From positions 1 through 64,000 of the forward strand of contig CAIJOB010000007.1 of the NCBI GenBank assembly GCA_903822175.1: 64,000 nucleotides of DNA. Reading direction: 5' to 3'. The DNA is from an uncultured Alphaproteobacteria bacterium. Its GTDB lineage: Bacteria; Pseudomonadota; Alphaproteobacteria; Caulobacterales; Caulobacteraceae. A program made the translations under genes and the position numbers. The first letter of the stretch is position 1. Every line of letters starts with the position of its first letter. Positions 26,992 through 35,533 of the stretch are shown piece by piece. The notes beneath the pieces are model-generated. The model searched no databases and was not told the origin of the DNA. It was given only the letters and a program-made list of their open reading frames with translations.

Positions 26992-28194
26992 CTATAGACC
27001 CAGCACGGCCTTGGCGATGATGTTGCGCTGGATCTCGTTGGAGCCGCCGTAGATCGAGGTCTTGCGGCCGTTGAACATGTCGCCGGCCAGGCCGTCGGCG
27101 TAGTCGGGCCCGATGCCGGCGTTGTGGCCAAGGTCGCGCAGGAAAGGCGCGCCGTAGTGGCCGACCGCCTCGAGCGCCAGCTCCTGCAGGCGCTGCTGGA
27201 TCTCGGTGCCCTTGATCTTGAGGATCGAGCTTTCCGGCCCCGGGCCCTTGCCGCTGCTCTCGCCGGCGAGCGTGCGCAGTTCGGTGAACTCCAGCGCCGT
27301 CAGGTCGATCTCCAGCTCGGCGACCTTGCGGCGGAAGAAGGCGTCGCTGAGCAGCGGGCCGCCGGCGTCGGAATGCTCCGTCGTGGCGATCGACCGCAGC
27401 TTTTCCAGATTGCGCTTGGACCGCGCGACGCCTGCGATGCCCGAGCGCTCGTGCGCCAGCAGCGCCTTGGCGCAGGTCCAGCCCTGGTTCTCGTGGAAGA
27501 TGCGGTTCTCGACCGGCACCTTCACGTTGTCGAGGAAGACGTCGTTCACCTCGTGGCCGCCCTCGAGCGTTATGATCGGCCGGACCGAAATCCCCGGGGT
27601 CTTCATGTCGATCAGCAGGAAGGAGATGCCGGCCTGTGGCTTGGCGTCGGGGTCGGTGCGGACCAGGAAGAAGCCCCAGTCGGCATATTGGCCCAGCGTC
27701 GTCCAGGTCTTCTGGCCGCTGACGATGTAGTACTCCTTGCCATCGTCGGCGGTGACCCGCTCGGCCTTGGTCTTCAGGCTGGCCAGGTCAGAGCCCGCGC
27801 CCGGCTCGGAGTAGCCCTGACACCACCACACATCGCCATTGTAGATGCCCGGCAGGAACCGCTTCTTCTGCTCCTCGGTGCCGAAGGTGTAGACCACCGG
27901 CGCCAGCATCGAGACGCCGAACGGCAGCGGCGGCAGGGTCTCGGCCTCCGCCGATTCCTCGGACCAGATGTACTTCTGGGTCGGCGTCCAGTCGGTGCCG
28001 CCAAACTCCTTCGGCCACGACGGCGCGAGCCAGCCCTTCTTGGCCAGCACCTTGTGCCACATCAGGTATTCTTCCTTGGTGAGCGGCCGGCCGGCGTCCT
28101 GCGCGGCGCGCAGCGCTGGCGGATAGTTCGCCTTGATGAAGGCTCGGACCTCCTGGCGGAAGGCGTTCTCTTCGGGTGAGAAATCGAGGTTCAT
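26992..28194 (-). CDS. Acyl-CoA dehydrogenase family protein (2)
   Basis: This 400-residue acyl-CoA dehydrogenase of the larger subfamily starts MNLDFSPEENAFRQEVRAFI. It carries WCQGYSEPGAGSDLASL and the C-terminal GGSNEIQRNIIAK, where the Glu/Arg region contacts FAD and the dimer. It is probably transcribed ahead of the dehydrogenase at 25379 as a pair. The substrate is unknown; the multiplicity of such genes in this window suggests catabolism of fatty or steroid-like acids. Confidence 0.92.
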   Translation of the reverse strand: MNLDFSPEENAFRQEVRAFIKANYPPALRAAQDAGRPLTKEEYLMWHKVLAKKGWLAPSWPKEFGGTDWTPTQKYIWSEESAEAETLPPLPFGVSMLAPVVYTFGTEEQKKRFLPGIYNGDVWWCQGYSEPGAGSDLASLKTKAERVTADDGKEYYIVSGQKTWTTLGQYADWGFFLVRTDPDAKPQAGISFLLIDMKTPGISVRPIITLEGGHEVNDVFLDNVKVPVENRIFHENQGWTCAKALLAHERSGIAGVARSKRNLEKLRSIATTEHSDAGGPLLSDAFFRRKVAELEIDLTALEFTELRTLAGESSGKGPGPESSILKIKGTEIQQRLQELALEAVGHYGAPFLRDLGHNAGIGPDYADGLAGDMFNGRKTSIYGGSNEIQRNIIAKAVLGL

Positions 28195-28297
28195 CTGGGG
28201 CTCCCTGGACGCCTGGCTTACGGCGTATCCGCTCGGTTGCGACCTTACGCCGGAAGCTGCCGCTTAGGGAAGATGACGTTGACGTAAACGGAATGAA

Positions 28298-28705
28298 CTA
28301 AGGGCTGGCGGACGGCAGGGGATCAGGTGGAGACGCCGGTGCACGGAACCGAATTGGAATTACGATCGTGCCACCGGCCACTGAGGCTCCGTCTGTGGTC
28401 TTCGGTCGCATCTTGAAAAAATGCACTGCGAGGCTGAGCGCCGCGGGCCCGAAACCGGCGCCGACAGGCTCTTCAGAGTCAACGACGCAATCGACCAGGA
28501 GCCCTCGGGCAGTCACCTGGCATCGAATTGTAGCCTGGCCCTCGACACCCGCTTTCGCCGCTTCGGCCGGATAGTACTTTGTCATCGCGGCCGCGTCCGG
28601 GAGGCGAAGCCATCGGGCTTGGGTTATGGGGACAGACGGCGGTGCGCCCGGATCAGCGGCAGGCGCGGCGGCCTGCATCAGTAGGGCGGCCAGAACGGAC
28701 AGCAT
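28298..28705 (-). CDS. Secreted single-module TonB-C-like protein with Cys pair
   Basis: The 135-residue protein has a short hydrophobic export signal (MLSVLAALLMQAAAPAA) and one module resembling the TonB C-terminal domain: YYPAEAAKAGVEGQATI, then C-x10-C (RCQVTARGLLVDC), then the FGPAALSLA helix and a VIPIRF strand. It lacks the anchoring helix and Pro-rich spacer of a real TonB, so energy transduction is unlikely. It is the first of three neighbouring paralogues on this strand. The ATG at 28705 is set by the signal peptide. Confidence 0.78.
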   Translation of the reverse strand: MLSVLAALLMQAAAPAADPGAPPSVPITQARWLRLPDAAAMTKYYPAEAAKAGVEGQATIRCQVTARGLLVDCVVDSEEPVGAGFGPAALSLAVHFFKMRPKTTDGASVAGGTIVIPIRFRAPASPPDPLPSASP

Positions 28706-28734
28706 GTCGCCTCCCGTGTGATAGGCTTCCGCCC

Positions 28735-29433
28735 CTAGTGGGCTTGCGGCAGCCAGAAGTGGATCGGCACGTCTATGGCCTTGCCGGCCGCCGCCGCGCC
28801 CACGCCGTCCTTGGTGTCCATCTGCAGCTTGGAGACCAGGTGCATGGCGGCCAGTCCGAAGTCCTGGCGCGCCGGGGCCTCGCTGGCGACGGCGCAGTCG
28901 GCGAGGTGGCCGTCGGCCTGCACCTGGCAATGCAGCACGACCTCGCCCTGCATGAAGTTCTTCTTGGCGCTGTCGGGGTATTCGCGGGCCAGAGCCCCGT
29001 CATCCAGCTTGTGCAGCCACTTCGGTGTGACCGCGACCTTGAAGCTTGGCCGGGGATCAACCGCCTGCGGGCTCCAGCTGAAGTTGAACTCGATGGGAAT
29101 CCGCACGGTGCGGCCGACCGCCGAGGCGCCGGAGCGCGTCGTGGTCTTCATCTTGAAATTGCCGGCGACCTTGGCCGCCGCCTCGCCAAACTGCATGTCC
29201 TTCGGCGTCTCAGCGAGCACCTTGCAGGGCGACAGCGCCCCGTTGGCGGCGACGGTGCATTCCAGCGCCGCGGCCCCGCTTGCGCCCTGGGCCAGGGCGG
29301 CGGGCGGATAGGCGCGCTGCAGCTCCTCGACGGAGACCTTCGGCTGTTCCCAGAAGGGATCGGTGATCGGTGCGTTGGCGGCTGCGGCGGCCGGCGCCAC
29401 GTCGGCGGCCAGCATGGTCAAGATGATCGGCAT
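28735..29433 (-). CDS. Secreted two-module TonB-C-like protein with Cys pairs
   Basis: The 232-residue protein has a short export signal and two tandem TonB-C-like modules, at about 35-115 and 145-230. Each module has a YP-start, a C-x10-C pair (ECTVAANGALSPC and HCQVQADGHLADC), an FGxAA helix and a VxIPI/VPIHF strand. It lies 29 bases upstream of the single-module gene on the same strand, so the two are probably an operon. The role is unknown; an extracytoplasmic binding function is an inference. Confidence 0.8.
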   Translation of the reverse strand: MPIILTMLAADVAPAAAAANAPITDPFWEQPKVSVEELQRAYPPAALAQGASGAAALECTVAANGALSPCKVLAETPKDMQFGEAAAKVAGNFKMKTTTRSGASAVGRTVRIPIEFNFSWSPQAVDPRPSFKVAVTPKWLHKLDDGALAREYPDSAKKNFMQGEVVLHCQVQADGHLADCAVASEAPARQDFGLAAMHLVSKLQMDTKDGVGAAAAGKAIDVPIHFWLPQAH

Positions 29434-29554
29434 CGCCGCATCCCCCCGGTTGCGCTGCGCTGAGCCTACACGCGACTTGCCGCGGATTGCCAGCCCCCAA
29501 TGCCGTTGCAGCATGAGGCCGGGTCAAGGCTTCGTCGCTACCCACGGCCTGGCC

Positions 29555-29938
29555 CTATTCGGGAGCGGGGAAGCCGTGGATGTGCGCCTCGAAGGTCACC
29601 GGCAGGCTGATGGGCTTGCCCTCAAGCGACGCCCCAGCCGGGACCGCCACCGCCCGGAAGAACGGCGCCAACTTCAGCGCCGCGGCGCCGAAATGGCGGC
29701 CCGCCGGCTCCTCGGAGGCCACCGTGCACCCGGACAGCCGTCCGGCGGCGGTGAAGACGCAATCCAGCACCGCGTGGCCCGGCGTCGCGTTCCAGCCGGC
29801 CTGCGTGGGATAGGCGCGCAAGAACTGCGCCTGGGTGGGTTGCGAGACCCAGGTCGCGCCGCTCGCCAGGGCGCGCGCGGGCGGCTCGGCCACTGGGTCG
29901 GCCTGTATCGCGAACATCAGCAGAAACGCGGCCAGCAT
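29555..29938 (-). CDS. Secreted single-module TonB-C-like protein with Cys pair
   Basis: The 127-residue protein has an export signal (MLAAFLLMFAIQA) and one TonB-C-like module with AYPTQAGWNATPGHA, C-x10-C (DCVFTAAGRLSGC), HFGAAALKLA and SLPVTFEAH. The starting ATG at 29938 directly precedes the hydrophobic stretch. The next gene upstream is divergent (30046), leaving about 100 bases for two promoters. It is about 120 bases from the two-module paralogue. Confidence 0.77.
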   Translation of the reverse strand: MLAAFLLMFAIQADPVAEPPARALASGATWVSQPTQAQFLRAYPTQAGWNATPGHAVLDCVFTAAGRLSGCTVASEEPAGRHFGAAALKLAPFFRAVAVPAGASLEGKPISLPVTFEAHIHGFPAPE

Positions 29939-30045
29939 GGAGCGGTCCCTCCCAACGCCATGGAGCCTATCGGCGAAACCGCGCGCCTCACAAGCCGTTC
30001 CCTCAACCTTGCCCCCGCCACGGAAGCGGTGCACGCCGAGGCCCG

Positions 30046-30777
30046 ATGCCCAGGATCGTCACCTATAATGTGCACCGCTGCGTCGGGAACGACCGGCGCC
30101 TCGACGTGGGCCGGGTCGCAGCCGTGCTGGCGGCGCTGGAGCCGGACATCGTGGCGATGCAGGAGCTGGACGTCGGCCGCGCGCGGACCGGCCGCGTCGA
30201 TCAGGCGCACGAGATCGCCAGACGCCTGGACATGGCCTGCCACTTCAACGCGGCGCTCACGGTCGAGGAGGAGCGCTACGGCGACGCCATCCTGACCCGT
30301 TATCCCGAGCGCCTGGTTCAGGTCGGCCCACTGCCCGGCCATCCGGCGATCCCGCAGCTGGAGCCGCGCGGCGCGCTGTGGGTCGAGGTGGAGATCGCCG
30401 GCGCCACGGTGCAGATCGTCAACACCCACCTGGGCCTGGTGCCGAAGGAACAGCAGATTCAGGCGGCGCACCTGGCGGGCCCGGCGTGGCTCTCCCATCC
30501 GCACTGCCAGGGGCCGCAGATTCTGCTGGGCGACTTCAACGCCACGGCGACCTCGGTGGTCTACCGGACCTTCCTGAAGCACCTGTCGGCGGCGCGAACC
30601 CTGGCCAAGGTGAAGAGCCCGACGGCGACCTTCCCCTCGCAGCTGCCGGTGCTGCGGATCGACCACCTGTTCGTCAGTCCGGAAATCCGGGTGAGCGACG
30701 TCTTCGCCCCCTTCTCACCCCTCACCCGCGTCGCCTCCGACCACCTGCCCCTGGTGATGGACTTCGAGGTCGTCTAG
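30046..30777 (+). CDS. Endonuclease/exonuclease/phosphatase family protein (YbhP-like)
   Basis: The 243-residue protein has the EEP (DNase I-like) fold: TYNVHRCVG near the start, AMQELDVGR with the metal-binding Glu, GDAILTRYP, the LLGDFNATA motif and the catalytic SDHLPLV at the end. The closest context match is E. coli ybhP, which sits beside the cardiolipin synthase clsB (ybhO). Here the neighbour is also a phospholipase D-type gene, although convergent. Substrates may be phosphodiesters in lipid headgroups or nucleic acid; not determined by sequence. Confidence 0.85.
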   Translation: MPRIVTYNVHRCVGNDRRLDVGRVAAVLAALEPDIVAMQELDVGRARTGRVDQAHEIARRLDMACHFNAALTVEEERYGDAILTRYPERLVQVGPLPGHPAIPQLEPRGALWVEVEIAGATVQIVNTHLGLVPKEQQIQAAHLAGPAWLSHPHCQGPQILLGDFNATATSVVYRTFLKHLSAARTLAKVKSPTATFPSQLPVLRIDHLFVSPEIRVSDVFAPFSPLTRVASDHLPLVMDFEVV

Positions 30778-30783
30778 CCGGGC

Positions 30784-32310
30784 CTAGTTGTCGATGGTGT
30801 CGACGGCGGCGGGGCCGCCGAGCATCTGGAAGCTGCGGACGGCTTCGTAGAGGCGGGCGCGGCGGCGGCCGGGGTTCCAGCTGTCCTTGGGGTCCTGGGG
30901 GTCGCCCAGGTGGTACTTGGCTACGAACTCCCCAAAGGCGGTGACCTTGGGCGGTTCGATCGGACGCAGGCGGCCCTCGCGGTTCAGCGCGTCGATCGCG
31001 CCCACCAGCCCGCCGTAGTCGGCGCGCGCCTTGGCCACCGCATCGCCCGTCAGGCCCATGAAATGGCCTACTAGCCGGTCGCGGAAGGCGGTGATCGCCA
31101 CTCTTCCCGCCTCGTCGTCGCCCTCGACGGCCAGCTCGCACTCGGTGTCGAAGCCGCCGGAGCGATTGTTGAGGTTGGCCGAGCCGACGCGGGCGATGCG
31201 GTCGTCGATGACGCTGGTCTTGGAATGGACGATCACCGTGTCGCCCCTGGCGGTCGCCGGCCAGAAGGCGCGGAAACGGCCGAAGACGTCGGCGGTCCGC
31301 AGCCGCCAGATCATCGCGCCGCGCGCCCGATCCATGGTCAGGTGGTCGAACCAGCTCGGCGCATGGCCGGTGGAGACCAGCACCACCTCGGGCCCGTCCG
31401 GCTCGGCCAGCCGCGCGGCCAACGCCTCGGTCATCAGCGGCGAGGTGAAGTACTGGTTCTCCAGATAGATCGTCTGTTTCGCCGCGGCGATCGAGGCGAG
31501 CGTCAGGCGGCGGATCTCGTCGACCTCGGCCTGGCGCTTCCAGGTCGGCACGGTGCGCGCAATGCCGACCTCGACGTCGAACAGCGCCGGCGGCACGTGC
31601 TCGGGCCAGGGATCGCCGCCGGCGTCCGGCGGCGGGTCGAGCACATCGCCGGTCGCCTTTTCCCAGCGGGCGCGGGCGAGGTCGCCGAGCGCGGCGGCCG
31701 CGGCGCCGTCGACGACCATCATCACCTCGTGGCGCGGCGCGTGGAATTCCTGGTCGGGCATGATCCGCCGGGTGTCGTCGTCGCGGTGGCCGGGCGTATC
31801 CCAGCGGTCGACGCTGATATCGCCCCCGCCGCAGAAGGCCACCCGGTCGTCGATCACCAGCACCTTCTGGTGGTGACACGCGCCGAAGGGGACCTGGTCA
31901 TCCAGCCGGAACTTCACCGGCGTGCCCTTGAACCATTCGCGCGCCCGGTGCGGGAAGAACTCCTGCTGCGCCGCGATCGGGAAGGCCGAGCGCCAGATCA
32001 ACAGGCGCACGTCGAGGTCCGGCCGCGCGCAGGCCAGCTCGATCAGGATGCGGCCGATCTCGTCGGGGTCGTCGGGACCGTCGTAGCCGTCCGGGAACAG
32101 CCGCGTGCGCGGATCGAACCCCCAGCCGAGCAGGAGGACCGAACGGCGCGCCTTCTGCAGGGCGTCGAAGACGGCGGTGAAGTAGGCCTCGGTGTCGACC
32201 AGGAAGGCCGCGCGGTCAGCCCGCGCCGTGCGCCAGCAGGTGTCGCCCGCCTTAAGCACACTGGGCCGCAGGACGCTGGACCCCACAGGGGCGGCAGTCT
32301 CCAAACTCAA
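30784..32310 (-). CDS. Phospholipase D-like protein (possible cardiolipin synthase)
   Basis: This 508-residue member of the phospholipase D superfamily has two HKD motifs, HHQKVLVIDD near residue 147 and HSKTSVIDD near residue 360, followed by VGSANLNNRS. Two-HKD proteins of this size transfer phosphatidyl groups, as in cardiolipin synthesis, or hydrolyse phospholipids. There is no N-terminal membrane helix, unlike ClsA, so it is closer to ClsB or to PLD-type hydrolases. It converges with the EEP gene, six bases apart. Confidence 0.86.
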   Translation of the reverse strand: MSLETAAPVGSSVLRPSVLKAGDTCWRTARADRAAFLVDTEAYFTAVFDALQKARRSVLLLGWGFDPRTRLFPDGYDGPDDPDEIGRILIELACARPDLDVRLLIWRSAFPIAAQQEFFPHRAREWFKGTPVKFRLDDQVPFGACHHQKVLVIDDRVAFCGGGDISVDRWDTPGHRDDDTRRIMPDQEFHAPRHEVMMVVDGAAAAALGDLARARWEKATGDVLDPPPDAGGDPWPEHVPPALFDVEVGIARTVPTWKRQAEVDEIRRLTLASIAAAKQTIYLENQYFTSPLMTEALAARLAEPDGPEVVLVSTGHAPSWFDHLTMDRARGAMIWRLRTADVFGRFRAFWPATARGDTVIVHSKTSVIDDRIARVGSANLNNRSGGFDTECELAVEGDDEAGRVAITAFRDRLVGHFMGLTGDAVAKARADYGGLVGAIDALNREGRLRPIEPPKVTAFGEFVAKYHLGDPQDPKDSWNPGRRRARLYEAVRSFQMLGGPAAVDTIDN

Positions 32311-32385
32311 GCTGTCACGGCCCTTTCACGCGCCCCGCCTCTCACGAGGAGGAAAGGCGCACGCGAACCTGGGGTTCCCGGACCT

Positions 32386-32420
32386 TCACCGCAAGAAAAA
32401 GGGCGTCACCGCAAGAAAAA
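32386..32420. repeat. Short tandem repeat, two copies of TCACCGCAAGAAAAA
   Basis: The 15-base sequence occurs at 32386-32400 and again at 32406-32420, giving a 20-base period with similar spacers. It lies between the phospholipase D gene and the terminator of the next gene, and the second copy supplies the T-run of that terminator when read on the minus strand. Confidence 0.6.
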
Positions 32421-32446
32421 GCGCGCCAACCGGGGGGCGGCGCGCT
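32416..32446 (-). terminator. Rho-independent terminator of the small secreted-protein gene
   Basis: On the minus strand an 8-bp stem (AGCGCGCC with GGCGCGCT) and an 11-base loop are followed directly by TTTTCTTG. It lies about 30 bases after the stop at 32475, a textbook position and shape. Confidence 0.75.
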
Positions 32447-32474
32447 GGCTTAGAGGCCGAGTTGGGGCAATGGC

Positions 32475-32837
32475 TTAGTGGACCGACGGGTTGCTCACCT
32501 TGGCCGCGGCGTCGTGGCCGCCGTTGAGGTAGGTCATGCAGGGTCCATTGAGTTCGGCGCTGAGGCGGTCGCGGGCGTCCTGGCTGGTGGCGTCACGCTT
32601 GCCGCGGGCCAGTTCCTGCTGGCCACGCACATAGACGGGCTCCAGGCGGCTGCGGCCCTCGGTCTTGATCAGGCCGTCGAGGCCGGCGGTGTCGCCCGCG
32701 CCCAGGCCCTCGGCCAGGCCCCGGCAGCGGTTGGCCTTCAGATAGTCCACGTCGCTGAGATGGTCGGCCGCGGCGGCGGCGCCGGCGGCGCAGAAACCAA
32801 GGCTCAGGGTCGCGAGAAGGATGGCGGCGGTCTTCAT
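32475..32837 (-). CDS. Small periplasmic protein, unknown function
   Basis: The 120-residue product has a clear Sec signal peptide (1-24, ending GAAAAAD) and a helical mature part with two cysteines (NRCRGLAEG and GPCMTYL) that could form a disulfide. I do not recognise the family. It has its own strong terminator and an AT-rich upstream region, so it is probably a well-expressed single gene. Confidence 0.75.
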   Translation of the reverse strand: MKTAAILLATLSLGFCAAGAAAAADHLSDVDYLKANRCRGLAEGLGAGDTAGLDGLIKTEGRSRLEPVYVRGQQELARGKRDATSQDARDRLSAELNGPCMTYLNGGHDAAAKVSNPSVH

Positions 32838-33014
32838 GATGATATCTCCCTCAAAACAGTCCCCGCGCTGAAAATGGTCCCTGACTTGTGATTTCTCAAA
32901 TTAATTGGAAGCAATGAACAGTATTTAATGTCCTTAGTAACAGAGTTACATGATGTATTTACTTATGACTACAATTTACTTGTCCGTGAGCCGGCGTGGC
33001 TGGCATGAAGGCCC
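32838..33014. promoter_or_regulatory. AT-rich divergent promoter region
   Basis: About 175 bases between divergent genes are far richer in A and T than the window as a whole. A short palindrome GTAAC-AGA-GTTAC lies at 32937-32949 and could be an operator. No convincing -35/-10 pair was assigned. Confidence 0.4.
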
Positions 33015-33443
33015 ATGGCCGAGCTGACCCCCTTGCTGGACGCCGCGGGCGTCAACGCCCTGCTACGCAAGGCCTTTCCGGACGCCGTGCCGGCGGCCTT
33101 CCCCACTGTGCTGGAGGTCGCGCCAGGGCGGGTGAAGGTGATGGCGCCCTACCGCGAAGGCCTGCTGCGGCCCGGCGGGGTGATCTCCGGCCCGACGCTG
33201 ATGTCGCTGTCGGACACCGCGGCCTATGCCCTTGTGCTGGCCCACATCGGCGACCAGTTGATGGCGGTGACCTCCTCGCTGACCATGAATTTCCTGCGCG
33301 GCGCGAAGCCCGGCGACTTGCATGCGGAGGCCGAGATGCTGCGCCTTGGGCGGCGCAACGCGGTCTGCGACGTGCGCCTCTGGACCGAGAGCCCCGACCG
33401 TCTGGCGGCGCAGGCTGTGGTCACCTACGCTCTGCCGCAATGA
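33015..33443 (+). CDS. PaaI-family hotdog thioesterase
   Basis: The 142-residue hotdog-fold protein has the PaaI core: RPGGVISGPTLMSLSDTAAY, with the catalytic-type Asp, then SSLTMNFLRGAKPGD. Such enzymes hydrolyse acyl-CoA thioesters, often aromatic or medium chain. The stop overlaps the ATG of the DUF1289 gene (ATGA), so the two are co-translated. The AT-rich leader upstream probably carries its promoter. Confidence 0.88.
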   Translation: MAELTPLLDAAGVNALLRKAFPDAVPAAFPTVLEVAPGRVKVMAPYREGLLRPGGVISGPTLMSLSDTAAYALVLAHIGDQLMAVTSSLTMNFLRGAKPGDLHAEAEMLRLGRRNAVCDVRLWTESPDRLAAQAVVTYALPQ

Positions 33444-33700
33444 GCGAGCCCCCAAAATCGCTGAAGGACGCCCCGAAATCGTTGAAAGACGGGGGCGGCC
33501 CGCCGAAAGCCATCGCCACGCCGTGCATCAAGGTCTGCGTGGTCGACGGCGAGAGCGGGCTCTGCATGGGCTGCTATCGCCAGCTGTCGGAAGTGGCGCA
33601 GTGGCAGCGCTTCAGCGACGACGAGCGCGCCGCGATCATGGCCGATCTGCCCACCCGCCGCAGCCGTATCCGGCCGGAAAAGCTCGCGATGTTCGGTTAA
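33440..33700 (+). CDS. DUF1289 family protein
   Basis: This 86-residue protein carries the DUF1289 motif PCIKVCVVDGESGLCMGCYR with four conserved cysteines, followed by WQRFSDDERAAIMADL. The cysteines suggest zinc or iron-sulfur binding. An N-terminal repeat (PPKSLKDAPKSLKDG) precedes the motif. It is coupled to the thioesterase gene by an ATGA overlap. The function of the family is unknown. Confidence 0.85.
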   Translation: MSEPPKSLKDAPKSLKDGGGPPKAIATPCIKVCVVDGESGLCMGCYRQLSEVAQWQRFSDDERAAIMADLPTRRSRIRPEKLAMFG

Positions 33701-33790
33701 GCCTGCCCGTTCATCCCTTCAAAACCCCCGTGACTTAGTCTGCTCGATCGAACAGGGGTCCGTGAGGGCCGCGGCGGACTGTCAGAACGC

Positions 33791-34321
33791 GTGACCGAGG
33801 CCTGGAAATTCATCCTTGTGGCGGGACTGGCCAGCGTCTCGGCCCTGATCAGCGCCGAGACCGTGGTCGTGGTCTCGCAGCGCGTCGCGCCCCTACGCGC
33901 GGCGGCGGCCCAATCGCTGGCGCCCTTGGACCAGACCGGAGCCGCCTCGGCATCGGGCTCGGGGACCATCGCCAAATCAAGCGACGGCCACTACTGGGCC
34001 GACGGCCAGGTGAACGGCGCGTCGGTGCGCTTTCTGGTCGACACCGGCGCGACCGCCGTGGCCCTGACCCCGGACGACGCGCGCCGGCTGGGCTTCACCC
34101 CGGCCAACCTCACCTACGGGTACCGTGTAGTCACCGCCGCCGGCCAGGCCCGCGCGGCCTCGGTCAAGCTCGCCTCGGTGACGGTGGCGGGCGCGCGGCT
34201 GGAGAACGTCGACGCCCTGGTGATCGAGAAGGGCCTCGATACCTCGCTACTGGGGATGACCTACCTAGGCCGCCTCGCCAGCTTCCAGGCGACGCGCCAG
34301 GCGCTGATCCTGCAGCCTTGA
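33791..34321 (+). CDS. Retropepsin-like aspartic protease (TIGR02281 type)
   Basis: The 176-residue protein has an N-terminal membrane anchor (about 7-27) and a single retropepsin domain with the catalytic FLVDTGAT (Asp84) and a C-terminal LLGMTYLGRL. Like viral proteases it would act as a dimer, here tethered facing the periplasm. The start is a GTG at 33791. Its last 57 bases overlap the 3' end of dusA on the other strand. The substrate is unknown. Confidence 0.85.
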   Translation: MTEAWKFILVAGLASVSALISAETVVVVSQRVAPLRAAAAQSLAPLDQTGAASASGSGTIAKSSDGHYWADGQVNGASVRFLVDTGATAVALTPDDARRLGFTPANLTYGYRVVTAAGQARAASVKLASVTVAGARLENVDALVIEKGLDTSLLGMTYLGRLASFQATRQALILQP

Positions 34322-35329
34322 CACGGCGGCCAGCGCGGCGTCCACGACCTCGAGCCCCGCGCCCGGCTTGACGCTTTCCACAGTTAGAATCCGCCGCCAA
34401 GTGCGCGCACCCGGCGCGCCGTGGAACAGCCCCAGCATGTGCCGAGTCATCGCCGCCAGATGCGTGCCGGCCGCCAGTTCGCGGGCGATATAGGGCCGGT
34501 AGCGCTCCACGGCCTGAGCGGCGGTCACCACCTCGCCCTCGCCAAACAGCCGCGCATCGATCTCGCCCAGGATCGCGGGCGTGTGATAGGCCGCGCGGCC
34601 GAGCATCACGCCGTCCACATGCGCCAGATGCGCCTGGGCCTCGTCCAGCGACGCGACGCCGCCGTTGATGGCGATGGTCAGCTCCGGCCGCTCCGCCTTC
34701 AGCTGGTAGACCAGCGGATAGTTGAGCGGCGGCACGTCGCGGTTTTCCTTCGGCGACAGACCCTTCAGCAGCGCCTTGCGCGCATGGACCACGAAGTGGC
34801 GCACGCCGGCCGCCGCGCAGAGGTCGACCAGCCGGAACAGGCTCTCCTCCGGGTCCTGGTCATCCACCCCGATGCGGCACTTGACGGTCACCGGGACGGC
34901 CACCGCCGCGCCCATGGCCGCCATGCACTCGGCCACCAGCTCCGGTTCGCGCATCAGGCAGGCGCCAAACCGCCCCGACTGCACCCGGTCCGAGGGACAG
35001 CCGACGTTGAGGTTGATCTCGTCATAGCCCTCCGCCTCACCGATCCGCGCGGCGGCGGCGAGGTCGGCTGGCTCAGAGCCCCCGAGCTGCAGGGCCACCG
35101 GATGCTCGCCCGCATCGAACGCCAAAAGCCGCGCCCGGTCGCCGTGCAGGATCGCCCCGGTGGTCAGCATCTCGGTATAGAGCAAGGCGCGCGCGCTCAG
35201 CGTCCGGTGCAGACTGCGGCAATGCCGGTCCGTCCAGTCCATCATCGGGGCTACGGATAAAGTGCTGCTTTTATTCACGAATTTTGGCCGTCGGCGGACC
35301 CGTATTGGGCTGGACGGACCCAATAGCAT
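34265..35329 (-). CDS. dusA: tRNA-dihydrouridine(20/20a) synthase DusA
   Basis: DusA is an FMN enzyme that reduces uridines 20/20a in the tRNA D-loop. It has SVAPMMDWTDRHCR near the start, the catalytic cysteine region NLNVGCPSDRVQSGRFGACL, the KCRIGVDD strand, HARKALLKGLSPKENR and the INGGV loop. Two starts are plausible: an ATG at 35329 with AAGGGC eight bases upstream (used here, 354 residues) and a GTG at 35278 that matches the usual short N-terminus (337 residues). Confidence 0.93.
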   Translation of the reverse strand: MLLGPSSPIRVRRRPKFVNKSSTLSVAPMMDWTDRHCRSLHRTLSARALLYTEMLTTGAILHGDRARLLAFDAGEHPVALQLGGSEPADLAAAARIGEAEGYDEINLNVGCPSDRVQSGRFGACLMREPELVAECMAAMGAAVAVPVTVKCRIGVDDQDPEESLFRLVDLCAAAGVRHFVVHARKALLKGLSPKENRDVPPLNYPLVYQLKAERPELTIAINGGVASLDEAQAHLAHVDGVMLGRAAYHTPAILGEIDARLFGEGEVVTAAQAVERYRPYIARELAAGTHLAAMTRHMLGLFHGAPGARTWRRILTVESVKPGAGLEVVDAALAAVSRLQDQRLARRLEAGEAA

Positions 35330-35533
35330 TTTCAAGCCCTTAGTCGAAGACGCGTGCGGCCAGACCCTGTTGGTTTGTCGGCATGGGGAGCTGTTCGCGC
35401 CATGACGAAGAACAGCTGTCTTCGCCGGCCGAGGCCAGTCTACCCGCGAGGCCGCCGAACCCATCTTGATTGTGGCGCCGCTTAGGGGTGGATTGTCGAC
35501 GGCTGCGACGATGCGGCGAACAGTTGGATTCGA

